From assembly GCA_028723525.1 (NCBI GenBank), contig JAQYET010000023.1, positions 160,840 to 224,839 of the forward strand: a stretch of 64,000 nucleotides of DNA, read 5' to 3'. The number at the start of each line of letters is the position of its first letter. Within the stretch, counting starts at the first letter, position 1. The translations under genes and the position numbers were made by a program. Of the stretch, positions 35,002-44,614 are shown piece by piece. The DNA comes from Prevotellaceae bacterium (GTDB taxonomy: Bacteria > Bacteroidota > Bacteroidia > Bacteroidales > Bacteroidaceae). Below the pieces are notes generated by a model. It was not told the origin of the DNA, did no database searches, and saw only the letters and a list, made by a program, of their open reading frames with translations.

Positions 35002-36315
35002 TTACATCTGTTCCAGTTTGAACGAACCTTTTCGGGCGTTCATGTTCATTGCAGGCTTGTTTGCAACACCACTCACAACGTTCCAGTTAATGCGCTTGCT
35101 CACAGAACCTGCACTCTTGGCTGCAGAAGGCGCACTCGGAGTGGTGAACTCTGTCTTAGCCAATGGTCCCCACTCGCCTTTCGCGTTCTTTGCAATAGAA
35201 CATGCGTAGTAACTTGTTGACGGGTCAGCATTCCACTTTGCATCATCAACGCCATACTGATCCCAATAAGGGTCGCCCGTACGGTCTTCCTTCAGGAAAG
35301 CTATCACGCCAGCCTCACCCGACTCCGGTTTTTCAAACGCTTCCTTGGTTATGATAATGTCGCGGTGGAGGGCTGCTTGGTCGTTGGGAGTGTAAATCAC
35401 ACGCTGATAATAACCGGTGCTCGGTTCGCCTCCGAACTCCTTTATCTCAATGGTAACGGTGGCCTCACCGTCGCCTCCGAGGGTGTTTGTGGTGACATAG
35501 AAGTATATTGGGTCTGCGTAAGTGTCTGCCTTGTCCCATGCCTGAACAACCACCTCATATTCCTTTCCGGGTGCCATGTTTTTCCATTCGTTCACCGCCT
35601 CTTCGGTGTATTCTTTCTGGCAGAAACCTTTTATCATGTCGCCGAAAGTGGAGAAGCCCATCATCGGACCCCACATTTCAAACTGGCTCTGCGCCGTTCC
35701 TTTCTCGAAAGAGCAGAAAGAGTATGCTTTGACATCGGAATTCGGCGTGAACTTCACCGTAAATCTGTCCGTATCGACGCTTACCAACTGGCAAGTCACC
35801 TGCGGATTGCCAATGAGCGGCTTTTTCGGAGTGGTGAAGTCGGCACGCGACATACTGCACGCAATGCCGTACTGGTCGTATCCCACGGTAATGAGAGAAT
35901 AATTTGCGTTTGGCGAAAACGGTTCTTCGAAGCCTGTCATCTGTGCATTGGTGAAGTCGTCAAAATACATTTCGCCTCCCCTCTGCTCGAAATACTTTGC
36001 TGCCACGGCATCATCACCAATCATGTTGGCAATGTTCTTTGGCACGCAAGCGATGCGGAAGCCCTTGCAGTCGGGAGTTTTCTTTATGCTCACCCACACT
36101 GTGTCGCCCGTAGCACCGGTGTTGTAGTTTTTGAAAGTGACGTCTGCTGCCACGCGTCCCTCTATCGTTGTGAAGAACACACTGTCTATACGCTCAACCA
36201 AGAAACCTGTATGTGAGTCTGGTTTCTGCATCACTATCATACGGTTTGGTTTTGTCTGCGCCAGTGCTGAGAGGCTGATGAGTGCCATAAGGCACATTGT
36301 TATGAGTTTTTTCAT
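35002..36315 (-). CDS. Secreted Fn3-like protein of unknown function
   Basis: A 437-residue exported protein with signal peptide MKKLITMCLMALISLSALA. The start of the mature part (ERIDSVFF) resembles the opening segment common in Bacteroidetes surface proteins. Two or three beta-rich Fn3-like domains follow, with motifs such as GKEYEVVVQAWDKADTYA. No lipobox, no clear T9SS tail. The upstream gene overlaps its ATG by 4 bp, so both are made together. Function unknown. Confidence 0.75.
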   Translation of the reverse strand: MKKLITMCLMALISLSALAQTKPNRMIVMQKPDSHTGFLVERIDSVFFTTIEGRVAADVTFKNYNTGATGDTVWVSIKKTPDCKGFRIACVPKNIANMIGDDAVAAKYFEQRGGEMYFDDFTNAQMTGFEEPFSPNANYSLITVGYDQYGIACSMSRADFTTPKKPLIGNPQVTCQLVSVDTDRFTVKFTPNSDVKAYSFCSFEKGTAQSQFEMWGPMMGFSTFGDMIKGFCQKEYTEEAVNEWKNMAPGKEYEVVVQAWDKADTYADPIYFYVTTNTLGGDGEATVTIEIKEFGGEPSTGYYQRVIYTPNDQAALHRDIIITKEAFEKPESGEAGVIAFLKEDRTGDPYWDQYGVDDAKWNADPSTSYYACSIAKNAKGEWGPLAKTEFTTPSAPSAAKSAGSVSKRINWNVVSGVANKPAMNMNARKGSFKLEQM

Positions 36316-36803
36316 TGCTTTACGAATTTGTATGTTGCGTTATTTACTTTAATAATGTATATACCTTGACGAAGCTGTGTTATGTCTATCGGCTCTCCGT
36401 TGCCTGTCTCCGTGCTCATGACAGCCTTGCCGCTAAGGTCGAAAACAGTAGCTGTGGCAGGCTGTCCCGGCTCCAGACCGTTGACATATAGCATGTCGCC
36501 ACTGCGTGAGATACTTACGCTGCCGGCATCATCGTCGGTAACTTCTCCGATGCCTGACACCGCACCGGAAAACTTGATGGTCTTAATGTCCGACAAAGCC
36601 CACACCGGCTCGGGGGTGATTTTGGTCCCCACGATGTGCATTCCGTCGTCATCAAAGGTAATCTTACGGATGTCCTGTAGTTCGTATTCGGTGGCTTCGC
36701 CTCCGTTTTGCGGAGTAACGACGAGCTTCACCTGCGCCTGCGCCGTAGAGATTGCCATTGTCATTATAACCGTCAAGAACATGATTATTTGTCTTTTCTT
36801 CAT
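36312..36803 (-). CDS. Small secreted protein with T9SS type A sorting domain
   Basis: A 163-residue protein: signal peptide MKKRQIIMFLTVIMTMAISTAQA, a short domain with ATEYELQDIRKITFDDDGMH typical of Bacteroidetes secreted proteins, and a C-terminal sorting domain (VFDLSGKAVMST, LRQGIYIIKVNNATYKFVKQ). It is presumably exported through type IX secretion. The ATG at 36803 was chosen because the signal peptide starts there. Its stop overlaps the 36315 start (ATGA). Confidence 0.8.
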   Translation of the reverse strand: MKKRQIIMFLTVIMTMAISTAQAQVKLVVTPQNGGEATEYELQDIRKITFDDDGMHIVGTKITPEPVWALSDIKTIKFSGAVSGIGEVTDDDAGSVSISRSGDMLYVNGLEPGQPATATVFDLSGKAVMSTETGNGEPIDITQLRQGIYIIKVNNATYKFVKQ

Positions 36804-36952
36804 AATGTGTAATGTTTTATGGATGCTATGTAAATTTAAGATTGTGACGGCAAAAATATAAAAAAAGACGCTTTTGATGCCAAAAACGTCTGTATTTCGG
36901 TTGCTAATTCGTGAAATAGAAACCGATTTCCATGAAAAATGCCCGCTCACGG

Positions 36953-38659
36953 CTATTCTGCAGCGTCGTAATCGTCGGTCTCGAGAATTTTCTCTTGCGA
37001 CAATTTCTGGAACACCGAGGGCTTTATTCCCGTCTGCCGGGTGAAGACATTGATGAAGTTGGACTGTGACTTGTAGCCCACGCTTTCTGCAATCGCCTTG
37101 ATGGTATATTGCCCGTAATTCTCGGTATCACTCATTCTCATCATCGCTTTCTTCACTCTGAACTCATTGAGGAATGTTCGGAAATTCTTGGAATATACGT
37201 CGTTGATTACCCGCGAGACATATCTCGAGTTGGAGTTCACCAGTGTTGAAAGCCGCTCTATGCTGAATTCGCTGTCGCAAAATTCCTCTCCATGCTCCAT
37301 AACCTGCATTATGGAGTCGAGCAAAGCGTCTCTCTGCTCCTCCGACAGTTTAGCCTGAGGACGCAAGGTGTCGGCAACCGCAGCCTCATCCGATACGCTT
37401 TCGCCGCACTGCATCATGCCCATTCGCTTCTGGATTTCCTTGATGCGGCGTGCGTAAATCTTTTCTGTGGCAAGTTCCTCCATGCTTTTATGGAACAGAT
37501 GTTGATAGGAACGTGCAAGCCGTCTCTTCTGAACGTAAACCAAAACCACGAGCAACACCACCACAACACTGAATATCGTGAGCGTGACAAGCCACCTCCG
37601 CTGCATCATTATCTCATGAACGCTGGCGCGGTTTGTCTCGGAGAGCGAATTGATCGTTTTCAGCTTGTTGTCCATTTCATAGTAATAGAGCGCGTTCCTG
37701 ATGCCGTTGAACTCGTTGATATTGAACACCGAGTCGCTCAAGGCGAGATATTCCGACTTGTATTCCAGCGATTTGCGCTCGTCAACATTATGGTATATCT
37801 CCGAGAGATTTCGCAAAGTGATAATCATCAGAGCCGGAAACTTTATCCGTTCTCCAATCTCCTTGTTCTTCATAAGGTAGTAGAGCGACGAATCTCTGTT
37901 GCCCAAAGCCTGATAAGCGTCTGCAAGACTGGTGTATGCCGATGCCAGACCGATGGGCGACATGTCGTTTTTAAGCGAGAAGTCAACCGTTTTCCGGAAG
38001 TATCCTATGGCCTCCTTGTACTTTTTTTCATAAGTAAGTATCATCCCCTTGTCCATGAGCAGGTCATACTTATATCGCGGTCGGTCTTCCTTATGGCTGC
38101 TAAGTTCTTCATAGTATTCCCAGTATTTCTGTATCGAAGTTTGCGGAGTGTAGGCACAGATGAGGTTGCTAAGCATCTTGTTCACAAACACCCGGTCGCC
38201 CCTTTTGCGTGCGAGGTTGAGCGACTTGGTGTAAAGCGCGCTGCTCTGGCGGAAGTCGTGGAACATGCTATATATGTTTCCGATGCTCTTGTAAATCTCC
38301 GGCAGCAGTTCTTCGATGTCGTTTTCCTCGCATACACGCAGACTCGTCATATAACTTTCCATTGCTTTGGCATACGAACTGCGACTGTAATAGGCGTTAC
38401 CGGCAAACAACAGACTCTTGGCATAGAGGTTTTTGTCGGCAGGAGCGTGGTTGTTTATCAGCACGAAGCACAGCAAGGCACTGTCCGACTGCTCCCTTTC
38501 CAGCAGCTGCTCGCCATACTTCAGCAGTTCTCCATCGCTCATCCTGCCGAGGTTCATATCTCCTCCGGATGTTCCTTCAGGCACAGCCCTTGCCGTTGCC
38601 GGCACTAAGACGAGTGTTAATATTATGGATAATATGAGATACTTGTTCATTTTCTTCAT
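36953..38659 (-). CDS. Membrane-anchored TPR-AraC regulator
   Basis: A 568-residue protein with a signal peptide or membrane helix near the N-terminus (YLILSIILTLVLVPATARA), tetratricopeptide repeats about 60-330, a membrane segment (WLVTLTIFSVVVVLLVVLVYV) near 385-405, a coiled-coil stretch, and a C-terminal AraC-type DNA-binding domain (SIERLSTLVNSNSRYVSRVI, IKAIAESVGYKSQSNFINVF). There is no kinase or receiver, so it works as a one-component transmembrane regulator. It lies between the T9SS pair and the C10 protease, all on the same strand; these are the likely targets (inference). Start could also be ATG 38650. Confidence 0.85.
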   Translation of the reverse strand: MKKMNKYLILSIILTLVLVPATARAVPEGTSGGDMNLGRMSDGELLKYGEQLLEREQSDSALLCFVLINNHAPADKNLYAKSLLFAGNAYYSRSSYAKAMESYMTSLRVCEENDIEELLPEIYKSIGNIYSMFHDFRQSSALYTKSLNLARKRGDRVFVNKMLSNLICAYTPQTSIQKYWEYYEELSSHKEDRPRYKYDLLMDKGMILTYEKKYKEAIGYFRKTVDFSLKNDMSPIGLASAYTSLADAYQALGNRDSSLYYLMKNKEIGERIKFPALMIITLRNLSEIYHNVDERKSLEYKSEYLALSDSVFNINEFNGIRNALYYYEMDNKLKTINSLSETNRASVHEIMMQRRWLVTLTIFSVVVVLLVVLVYVQKRRLARSYQHLFHKSMEELATEKIYARRIKEIQKRMGMMQCGESVSDEAAVADTLRPQAKLSEEQRDALLDSIMQVMEHGEEFCDSEFSIERLSTLVNSNSRYVSRVINDVYSKNFRTFLNEFRVKKAMMRMSDTENYGQYTIKAIAESVGYKSQSNFINVFTRQTGIKPSVFQKLSQEKILETDDYDAAE

Positions 38660-38903
38660 TTTCTGTAGTCGCAAACACCCCCCGCAAAGGCAACGTATTG
38701 CAATACCGACTGCAAATATATGAAATCTTTTGTGCATGACAAAACTTATCACTTTGTTTTTGAAACGACAGAAAGTTTTTGCCTGATTGATGTGATAAGA
38801 AACAAAGAAGAGGGGCGGTTCGTTTCCAAGCCGCCCCTCTTTTCTGTCCTCCCTGCCCGTAAGGGTCGGTTATTATTGAAGTCAGGGGAACTTTCCGTTG
38901 CCT

Positions 38904-41900
38904 TTACTTCTTGATAAACTTGAGGGTGGTCTTGTCAAGTCTTACGAGATAAACACCCGATGAGTAGTTGTAAACAGGAACTCTGTTGACTCCCTTTTCG
39001 AGTTTCACGACATCAATTAACGTGCCCTGAAGGTTGAATATCTGTGCATTCACCTCGGCATCGCTCACGATGTTAACCTCGTCTGTTGCCACTGCGGGAT
39101 AGATAGCCTGTGTTTCGGTGGCCATTTCGTCAACTGCGGTGGTCTCATTGGCTGCAACATTGGTATTGCTGATGCCCACCGGCAGATAAACAAAGCCCGA
39201 AGTCAGGTTGTCAACTTCCACAGTTTCTCCCTTCTCGTTAGCCTCGTCGGAACCGTTTCCATTGTAAATGTAGTAGCTGCTTACGTAGAACGAAACGGCA
39301 TCCCATGATTTGCAAACGTCATTCTTTCCGTCGTTGTAAATCATGTTCACGTAGTAGTGGTTCAGTGTCAGGTCGTTGATGTTGAACGTAATGTCAACAT
39401 ATCCGCTTCCGTATGAGCCTACATGCACGTTCTCAGTGGCTTCAAGTCGTGATGTTGCACCGTAAGTGTTGCCGTATTTGTCGGTGATGAAGAACTTCAC
39501 AGGACCGTTAAAGCCGTTGGAAGAGTAAACATTTGCCCTCACAGTGACGTCAGAATACTTAGATATTGTGCAATATTTTGAGCCAACGTAGCTGCCGTTC
39601 TGATAGAAGAATGCGGAGTTAAGACGCAGGTCTCCGTTGGCTGTCTGCGGCTGTGTCTTTGCCTTTATGACAAGTTTTCCGAGATTTTCAGTGCCGTAGT
39701 AAGCCACTTTCTCGTTGCCGTTATAAAGCACCGTAAGAGCGTATTCTCCGGCTTTGAGGCTGTTGAATGTAGCGGTGTTGGTGCTGAATGCGAGCGTTGC
39801 ATTCTGTCCGGCAGCAATAGTCACCGCACCCTCAGATATTACGTTGCCGCCTGCAAGCAGTTGCACGTTGCCGCTGTATGTGCGGTCTCCGTCGTTGGCA
39901 ACGGGAACTTCCACGTTGACAGCTTCGCCTTCGGTTGTCTCAATGTTTGAAAGGAGTGTGGTGGCAACGAGTTTCGGTCCGATTGCGTCAGCCTTAACGG
40001 TGATGCGTCCGGCACTTTCCTCGATGTTTTTCCATGCCCCGTTCTCAACATAACTCAATCTCAGGTCGTAAACGCCGGCATCAACTTTCGTGAAGTCGGC
40101 AGTGAAATATACCGTAGATGTTGAGCCGGTGCTTATATATCTGTATCCACTTGTGGTAGCCAATGCAACATATTCGCTGCTGCCGGCTTTCTTTCCATAC
40201 ACCCTGAAGTAGTTATAGTAGTAGCCTGAGCCTTGGTTCTTGACGCCGACAGCAATCGACTGGCTCGCAGCCTTATCGAAAGTCTTGTCGCAGGTTTGCG
40301 TTATGGTAAAGCGAGACTGCACCACCGGGGGCGCAACACTGCTCACCGTGATTGTTCCTGCGCTCTCTTCGATTTCCTTCCACTGGTTGTCGTTGACATA
40401 ACTTACACGCAAGTCGTATGTCCCGGCGGGCAAATCAGACAGGTCGGCGGTGAAATTTGCAACAGCCTTGTCATTAGAATTTATTCTAACATACGATGAC
40501 GTGGTGGCGAGTGCGGTGTAAGCAGTGGCATCCGACTTCTTTGCAGACAGTCTTAATGTTCCGTAATAATAGTCGTTGAAACGGTTTCCTACGGTGATGC
40601 TGAAGTTCTGTCCGGTCTCCTGAGTGTATTCCGTGCGTGCGTTCTTGCCGTAGATATACAGCGGTTCCTCTACCACCGGAGGAGTCGGAGGTTCCGGAGC
40701 ATTTCCTATTGTGATAGTGCCGGCACTTTCCTTGATGTCTGTCCATACCACGTCGTCAGCCGAATAACTCACGAAGAGTTCGTATTTGCCGTCGGCATAG
40801 TTGGAGAGATTGCCCGAGAAAGAGTAACTTCTCTCCTTGTTGCTGTCAATAAGTATTCTGTAGGAAGTTGCCAATGTCTTGAGCGCAGTTTCCCCGGCTT
40901 TCCTTATCGAGAGCCTGAATGTGCCATAGAAATATTTAGAACGGTTGTTCTTAAAGGTGATGTCGAAGCTTTGGTTGGCAGCCTTTTCATATACGGTTTG
41001 CCCGAGTCCCTTCGAGATAGTGATGGGTTGGAACTCTCCTGTGCTCGGTTTCAGGTAGCGAAGCATCTGATGACCGCGTGAGAATGCTCCCACGCCGCCG
41101 CCTATTCCGTGATAGTCGGGTTCGAGAATGTCGATTGAACTCCAGCAGTTTGACATCTTATTCCAACCCCAGTCCACGTGAACGTATCCTTCGGTTGCGA
41201 AGCCGTCGAGTATGAAACAATGACCTCCGGCATTAGAGAAGCCGGCATACACCACCGGACCATAGTTGGTAAGTTCGTCTTGGATACATGTGAGCCAGTC
41301 TTCATCAGAATAGTCTGAACGCATGATACACTCCAGTCTGCCGTCGTAGTCGAAGTTATCCACCAGCGTGGCAGGTGCATCATAGAGGTAAGCACCGCTT
41401 CCGCCGTCGGATGACGGACCGAAATTCATATGCACTCCATAGCCCACGTCGCGCAGCAGTCGCCCGATGTTCTCGGCTTGTTCGTTAGTAAGCCTGTTGC
41501 CGGTGATGCGGTCGTTGCCTTCCGAATCTACTCCTGCGGGCATGTTTTCCCAGTCGTAAGCATTCTGATTGTCGTAGTTCACGGAGAGTATCTTACCCGT
41601 CCGCGACCACGTATATGACTGACTGCCCTTTGGTTGTGCCGGCCATCTGTGCCAACGCAGAACCGAAGATATGGCAGTTGCCACACAGCCGGACACCGTG
41701 GGATAGGTTGTTCCGCCGTATTTGATGTTCGGGCTGTAAAGGTTGAACGGCCAGTCCTGCCCCCAACTTATAGGTGTTGGCAGTTTGCGGGCGCGGTTGT
41801 TGCAGTCAACTTCAAACAAAGGCTCGATAATATGCACCGGAGCCTTCATCTGTCCTGATTCCAACCGGGTGTAAGATTTCGACGGAATATCCTTCATGTT

Positions 41901-42281
41901 GTTCCTTGCCCACTCAATCTGTCTTGCATATTCCTCAAACATCCACCTTACGGAGGGGTGGTTGTTGATAGTCTGCTCATCAAGATTGCCTTGGTCTGAA
42001 TAGGCGAGAACAGCCCTTGTACGAGAGTCTGCAGAGATTACAACGAAGCCGTTGTTGCTGCCTCGGCTCACCACATAGTATAGATTGTCGTTAGAATTGT
42101 TTTCATTGGCGTTTCTTTTGACTTTAGCCTGATAGGTAATTTTAAGGTTTTGATTGACAGATGCCGGCGATCCGAAGAAATTACCGGCAAGTTGTTTAGC
42201 CTTCTGCGGATTAACCGGAGCAGCCAAACCTGCCGCGCTGATACACAACAGCAGTGCCAGCATTGAATATAACTTTCTCAT
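38904..42281 (-). CDS. C10 family cysteine protease with T9SS C-terminus
   Basis: A 1125-residue secreted protease of the streptopain/interpain family. Signal peptide MRKLYSMLALLLCISAAGLA, prodomain about 21-160, catalytic domain about 165-410 with Cys199 in YPTVSGCVATAISSVLRWHR, His364 in NAGGHCFILDGF and the WGW at 371-373. Three similar beta-sandwich repeats of about 120 residues follow (each ending ESAGTITI or ESAGRITV), a fourth weaker one, and a T9SS tail (AQIFNLQGTLIDVVKLEKGV, YSSGVYLVRLDKTTLKFIKK). Relatives degrade host proteins such as complement C3. All key residues are present. Confidence 0.93.
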   Translation of the reverse strand: MRKLYSMLALLLCISAAGLAAPVNPQKAKQLAGNFFGSPASVNQNLKITYQAKVKRNANENNSNDNLYYVVSRGSNNGFVVISADSRTRAVLAYSDQGNLDEQTINNHPSVRWMFEEYARQIEWARNNMKDIPSKSYTRLESGQMKAPVHIIEPLFEVDCNNRARKLPTPISWGQDWPFNLYSPNIKYGGTTYPTVSGCVATAISSVLRWHRWPAQPKGSQSYTWSRTGKILSVNYDNQNAYDWENMPAGVDSEGNDRITGNRLTNEQAENIGRLLRDVGYGVHMNFGPSSDGGSGAYLYDAPATLVDNFDYDGRLECIMRSDYSDEDWLTCIQDELTNYGPVVYAGFSNAGGHCFILDGFATEGYVHVDWGWNKMSNCWSSIDILEPDYHGIGGGVGAFSRGHQMLRYLKPSTGEFQPITISKGLGQTVYEKAANQSFDITFKNNRSKYFYGTFRLSIRKAGETALKTLATSYRILIDSNKERSYSFSGNLSNYADGKYELFVSYSADDVVWTDIKESAGTITIGNAPEPPTPPVVEEPLYIYGKNARTEYTQETGQNFSITVGNRFNDYYYGTLRLSAKKSDATAYTALATTSSYVRINSNDKAVANFTADLSDLPAGTYDLRVSYVNDNQWKEIEESAGTITVSSVAPPVVQSRFTITQTCDKTFDKAASQSIAVGVKNQGSGYYYNYFRVYGKKAGSSEYVALATTSGYRYISTGSTSTVYFTADFTKVDAGVYDLRLSYVENGAWKNIEESAGRITVKADAIGPKLVATTLLSNIETTEGEAVNVEVPVANDGDRTYSGNVQLLAGGNVISEGAVTIAAGQNATLAFSTNTATFNSLKAGEYALTVLYNGNEKVAYYGTENLGKLVIKAKTQPQTANGDLRLNSAFFYQNGSYVGSKYCTISKYSDVTVRANVYSSNGFNGPVKFFITDKYGNTYGATSRLEATENVHVGSYGSGYVDITFNINDLTLNHYYVNMIYNDGKNDVCKSWDAVSFYVSSYYIYNGNGSDEANEKGETVEVDNLTSGFVYLPVGISNTNVAANETTAVDEMATETQAIYPAVATDEVNIVSDAEVNAQIFNLQGTLIDVVKLEKGVNRVPVYNYSSGVYLVRLDKTTLKFIKK

Positions 42282-42845
42282 GTTGTTTTTACTTAATTAT
42301 GTTTCAAATAATAGAATTGTAAAGTTAACGTCTTAAAAGCACGTTATTAGATTTTGCACCTATGAGCATTGTAGTGTGAAAATGCCATAGGAACTCATAA
42401 AAAGGGCGGTTCGTCAGTTTCCATAATACAGATAGATGTTGATAAAGATTAGCAATATTGTTAATAGATTGGAAAGATTATGAGACGGACTTTCAATACA
42501 AAAAATCCCTCTTCTCTCACATTTCACGGCGGCAAAATTATAAATTTTTTATTTTTCTGCAAATATCTTGGGTATAAAAAATAATGATTTTCAAAAATTC
42601 TTCACCTCAAACAAACGAATTTTAAAATAAAAAGCGATAAAAATATCATATTCATATCTCCACTACATTTGTTTCATTGAGTCCAAAATCGGTCATCATA
42701 CATCTTACGGGTTACGCCAGATTATCAGCTTGAAAAGGCACAACAAACAATGTGTAAGCATAATCAACCTAATGGCATTTTGGTGACAGAATCCGCATTT
42801 TTTGTTTTTTAAGTACGACTTTTCAATGATTACGAATAATTATAA

Positions 42846-42853
42846 TACCTTTG
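42846..42853 (+). promoter_or_regulatory. -7 box of the interrupted lipoprotein gene
   Basis: TACCTTTG fits the consensus, about 85 bp before ATG 42937. The rest of the 655-bp gap from 42282 is AT-rich and I see no gene in it. Confidence 0.5.
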
Positions 42854-42936
42854 CAAATCAAAGAAAGAGTGTATTTTAAATGCCCAAAAACGACATCATT
42901 AGGCAATTATAAACCATATTAACCATAATTGAAAAA

Positions 42937-43785
42937 ATGAAAAAGATTATCAACCTGACATTCATTGCAGTAATGGCAATGGTCATCACGACAACATTCA
43001 CGGCATGCGGCGATGACGAAAACGAACCGAAAATTGACGACAAGACCGGCAGTACGCTTGTAAACCCAAAGAAAGTGTTCAAGGGTGGAATGCCTAAAGC
43101 CATAGGCAACTAAACAATCAGCCTGAACAAAGACGGACTGGTGGAAAAGATTTATTCAGAAAAGGACAAATCAATAACAACTTTCGAGTATGCAGACAAA
43201 GGCACTCGCTCTGCCGAAAAAGTTCCTGACGTAGTCATGACTACTGTAGAAGAGAGTTCGAAAACGGTATTCAAGATATTCCTCGGCAAGAACGGATTCG
43301 TGAAACACTGCCAAGCAACAGAATACGACAGCAACAGCAACAACACCGAAAGCCAGACATGGGATTTCGAGTACAACAATGATGGGCACATATCAAAGAT
43401 GTACCGCTCGGAAGGAGACGAAATAACGTATTTCAAGTATGAAGGAGGAGACCTCATAGAGGTGACAGTGGGTGATGCTAAAGACGACGACGACAAATTC
43501 ACATACAAGATTTTCTACACATCGAAGGATATTCCTGCACCGATAGCTAACATCGGATGTATAATGGCATACGACGATACGATGGCAACAGACATGGACG
43601 AGATACAGTTGGCATACTATGCCGGACTGCTCGGAATGCCGACAAAGCACCTCCCATTGAGATACATCCACGAGAACGGAGACATTCTCGGAATATTCGA
43701 ATGGACACTGAACGCATAGTCATACCCGGTAAAACTGAAAATAACAAGTAAAGGAGAGAGCGAAACATACACCTTCGACTGGTAA
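42937..43785 (+). pseudogene. DUF4595-like lipoprotein gene with two in-frame stops
   Basis: From ATG 42937 a lipoprotein signal (VITTTFTACGDD) leads into 58 codons, ending at TAA 43111-43113 after KAIGN. The same frame then continues with TISLNKDGLVEKIYSEK for 201 codons to TAG 43717-43719 after EWTLNA, and again continues with SYPVKLKITSKGE to a final TAA at 43783-43785 (ending FDW). There is no frameshift. Sequence on both sides reads as one family (DUF4595-type repeats, usual end in YTFxW). Each stop is one base from a Tyr codon. Either a recent pseudogene, readthrough, or sequence error. Confidence 0.8.
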
Positions 43786-43820
43786 CACACAACCTCGCAT
43801 TCTATAGCGCGGAAACAGAA

Positions 43821-43859
43821 CCCGCCGTTCTTAACGCAAAGAAGAACGGCGGGTTTTTT
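43821..43859 (+). terminator. Intrinsic terminator
   Basis: CCCGCCGTTCTT (43821-43832) and AAGAACGGCGGG (43842-43853) pair perfectly over 12 bp, followed by six T. It lies after the interrupted lipoprotein gene. Confidence 0.9.
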
Positions 43860-43872
43860 ATGCCACATTAAC

Positions 43873-43903
43873 TTGCGTTTTCGGAAATCATTCACTATCT
43901 TTG
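43873..43903 (+). promoter_or_regulatory. Promoter of pyrE
   Basis: TTGC (43873-43876) and TATCTTTG (43896-43903), 19 bp apart. It excludes the longer frame and supports the ATG at 43957. Confidence 0.7.
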
Positions 43904-43956
43904 CCGACAATACGGATATAACCGAAACATACAAAGAAACAAAAAACATTCAAGAC

Positions 43957-44589
43957 ATGGATAAGATGAAACAGGCTTTCGCCTCAAAACTATTGAAAAT
44001 CAAGGCTATAAAACTGCAACCCGAAAACCCTTTCACATGGGCTTCGGGCTGGAAATCGCCGTTCTACTGCGACAATCGCAAGACTCTCTCGTTCCCCGAA
44101 CTGCGCAACTACGTGAAACTCGAACTCACACACGCCGTTCTGGAGCACTTCCCGGAGGCTGAGGCGATAGCAGGCGTTGCCACGGGAGCGATAGCGCAGG
44201 GGGCATTGGTTGCCGATGCGCTGGGGCTGCCTTTCGTTTATGTACGCTCGAAAGCGAAAGACCACGGCATGGAAAACCTCATCGAGGGCGAACTGAAGCC
44301 CGGAACGAAGGTGGTGGTGGTGGAAGACCTCATCTCGACAGGCGGCAGTTCGCTGAAGGCTGTCGATGCAATACGCCGCGCAGGAAGCGAAGTTACGGGC
44401 ATGGTTGCAAGCTACACATACGGTTTCCCCATAGCAAAGCAGGCTTTCGAGGAGGCAAAGGTGCGGCTGATAACGCTGACAGACTACGAGCATGTGGTGG
44501 CAGAAGCTCTACAGACGGGATACATCTCGGATGCCGATGTGGAGGTGCTGAACGAATGGAGGAAGTCGCCTGCCGACTGGAAGAAGTAG
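43957..44589 (+). CDS. pyrE: Orotate phosphoribosyltransferase
   Basis: Joins orotate and PRPP to give OMP in pyrimidine synthesis; 210 residues, cytoplasmic. Motifs: NPFTWASGWKSPFYCDNR (orotate site), VATGAIAQGALVADALGLPF, and the PRPP loop VVVVEDLISTGGSSLKAVDA. ATG at 43957 fits the promoter; ATG 43966 is also possible. It is followed 25 bp later by an SRPBCC gene. Confidence 0.96.
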   Translation: MDKMKQAFASKLLKIKAIKLQPENPFTWASGWKSPFYCDNRKTLSFPELRNYVKLELTHAVLEHFPEAEAIAGVATGAIAQGALVADALGLPFVYVRSKAKDHGMENLIEGELKPGTKVVVVEDLISTGGSSLKAVDAIRRAGSEVTGMVASYTYGFPIAKQAFEEAKVRLITLTDYEHVVAEALQTGYISDADVEVLNEWRKSPADWKK

Positions 44590-44614
44590 AAACACATATA
44601 TATAATGTATTGTT

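Noticed and set aside
42282-42936. Possible gene in the 655-bp gap between the C10 protease and the interrupted lipoprotein
   Set aside because: AT-rich, many stops in all frames; only the -7 box at 42846 is supported. A single AAAATCGGTCA at 42684 is not a palindrome array.
43873-43956. Longer N-terminus for PyrE
   Set aside because: The promoter TTGC/TATCTTTG lies inside it and the residues are not PyrE-like.
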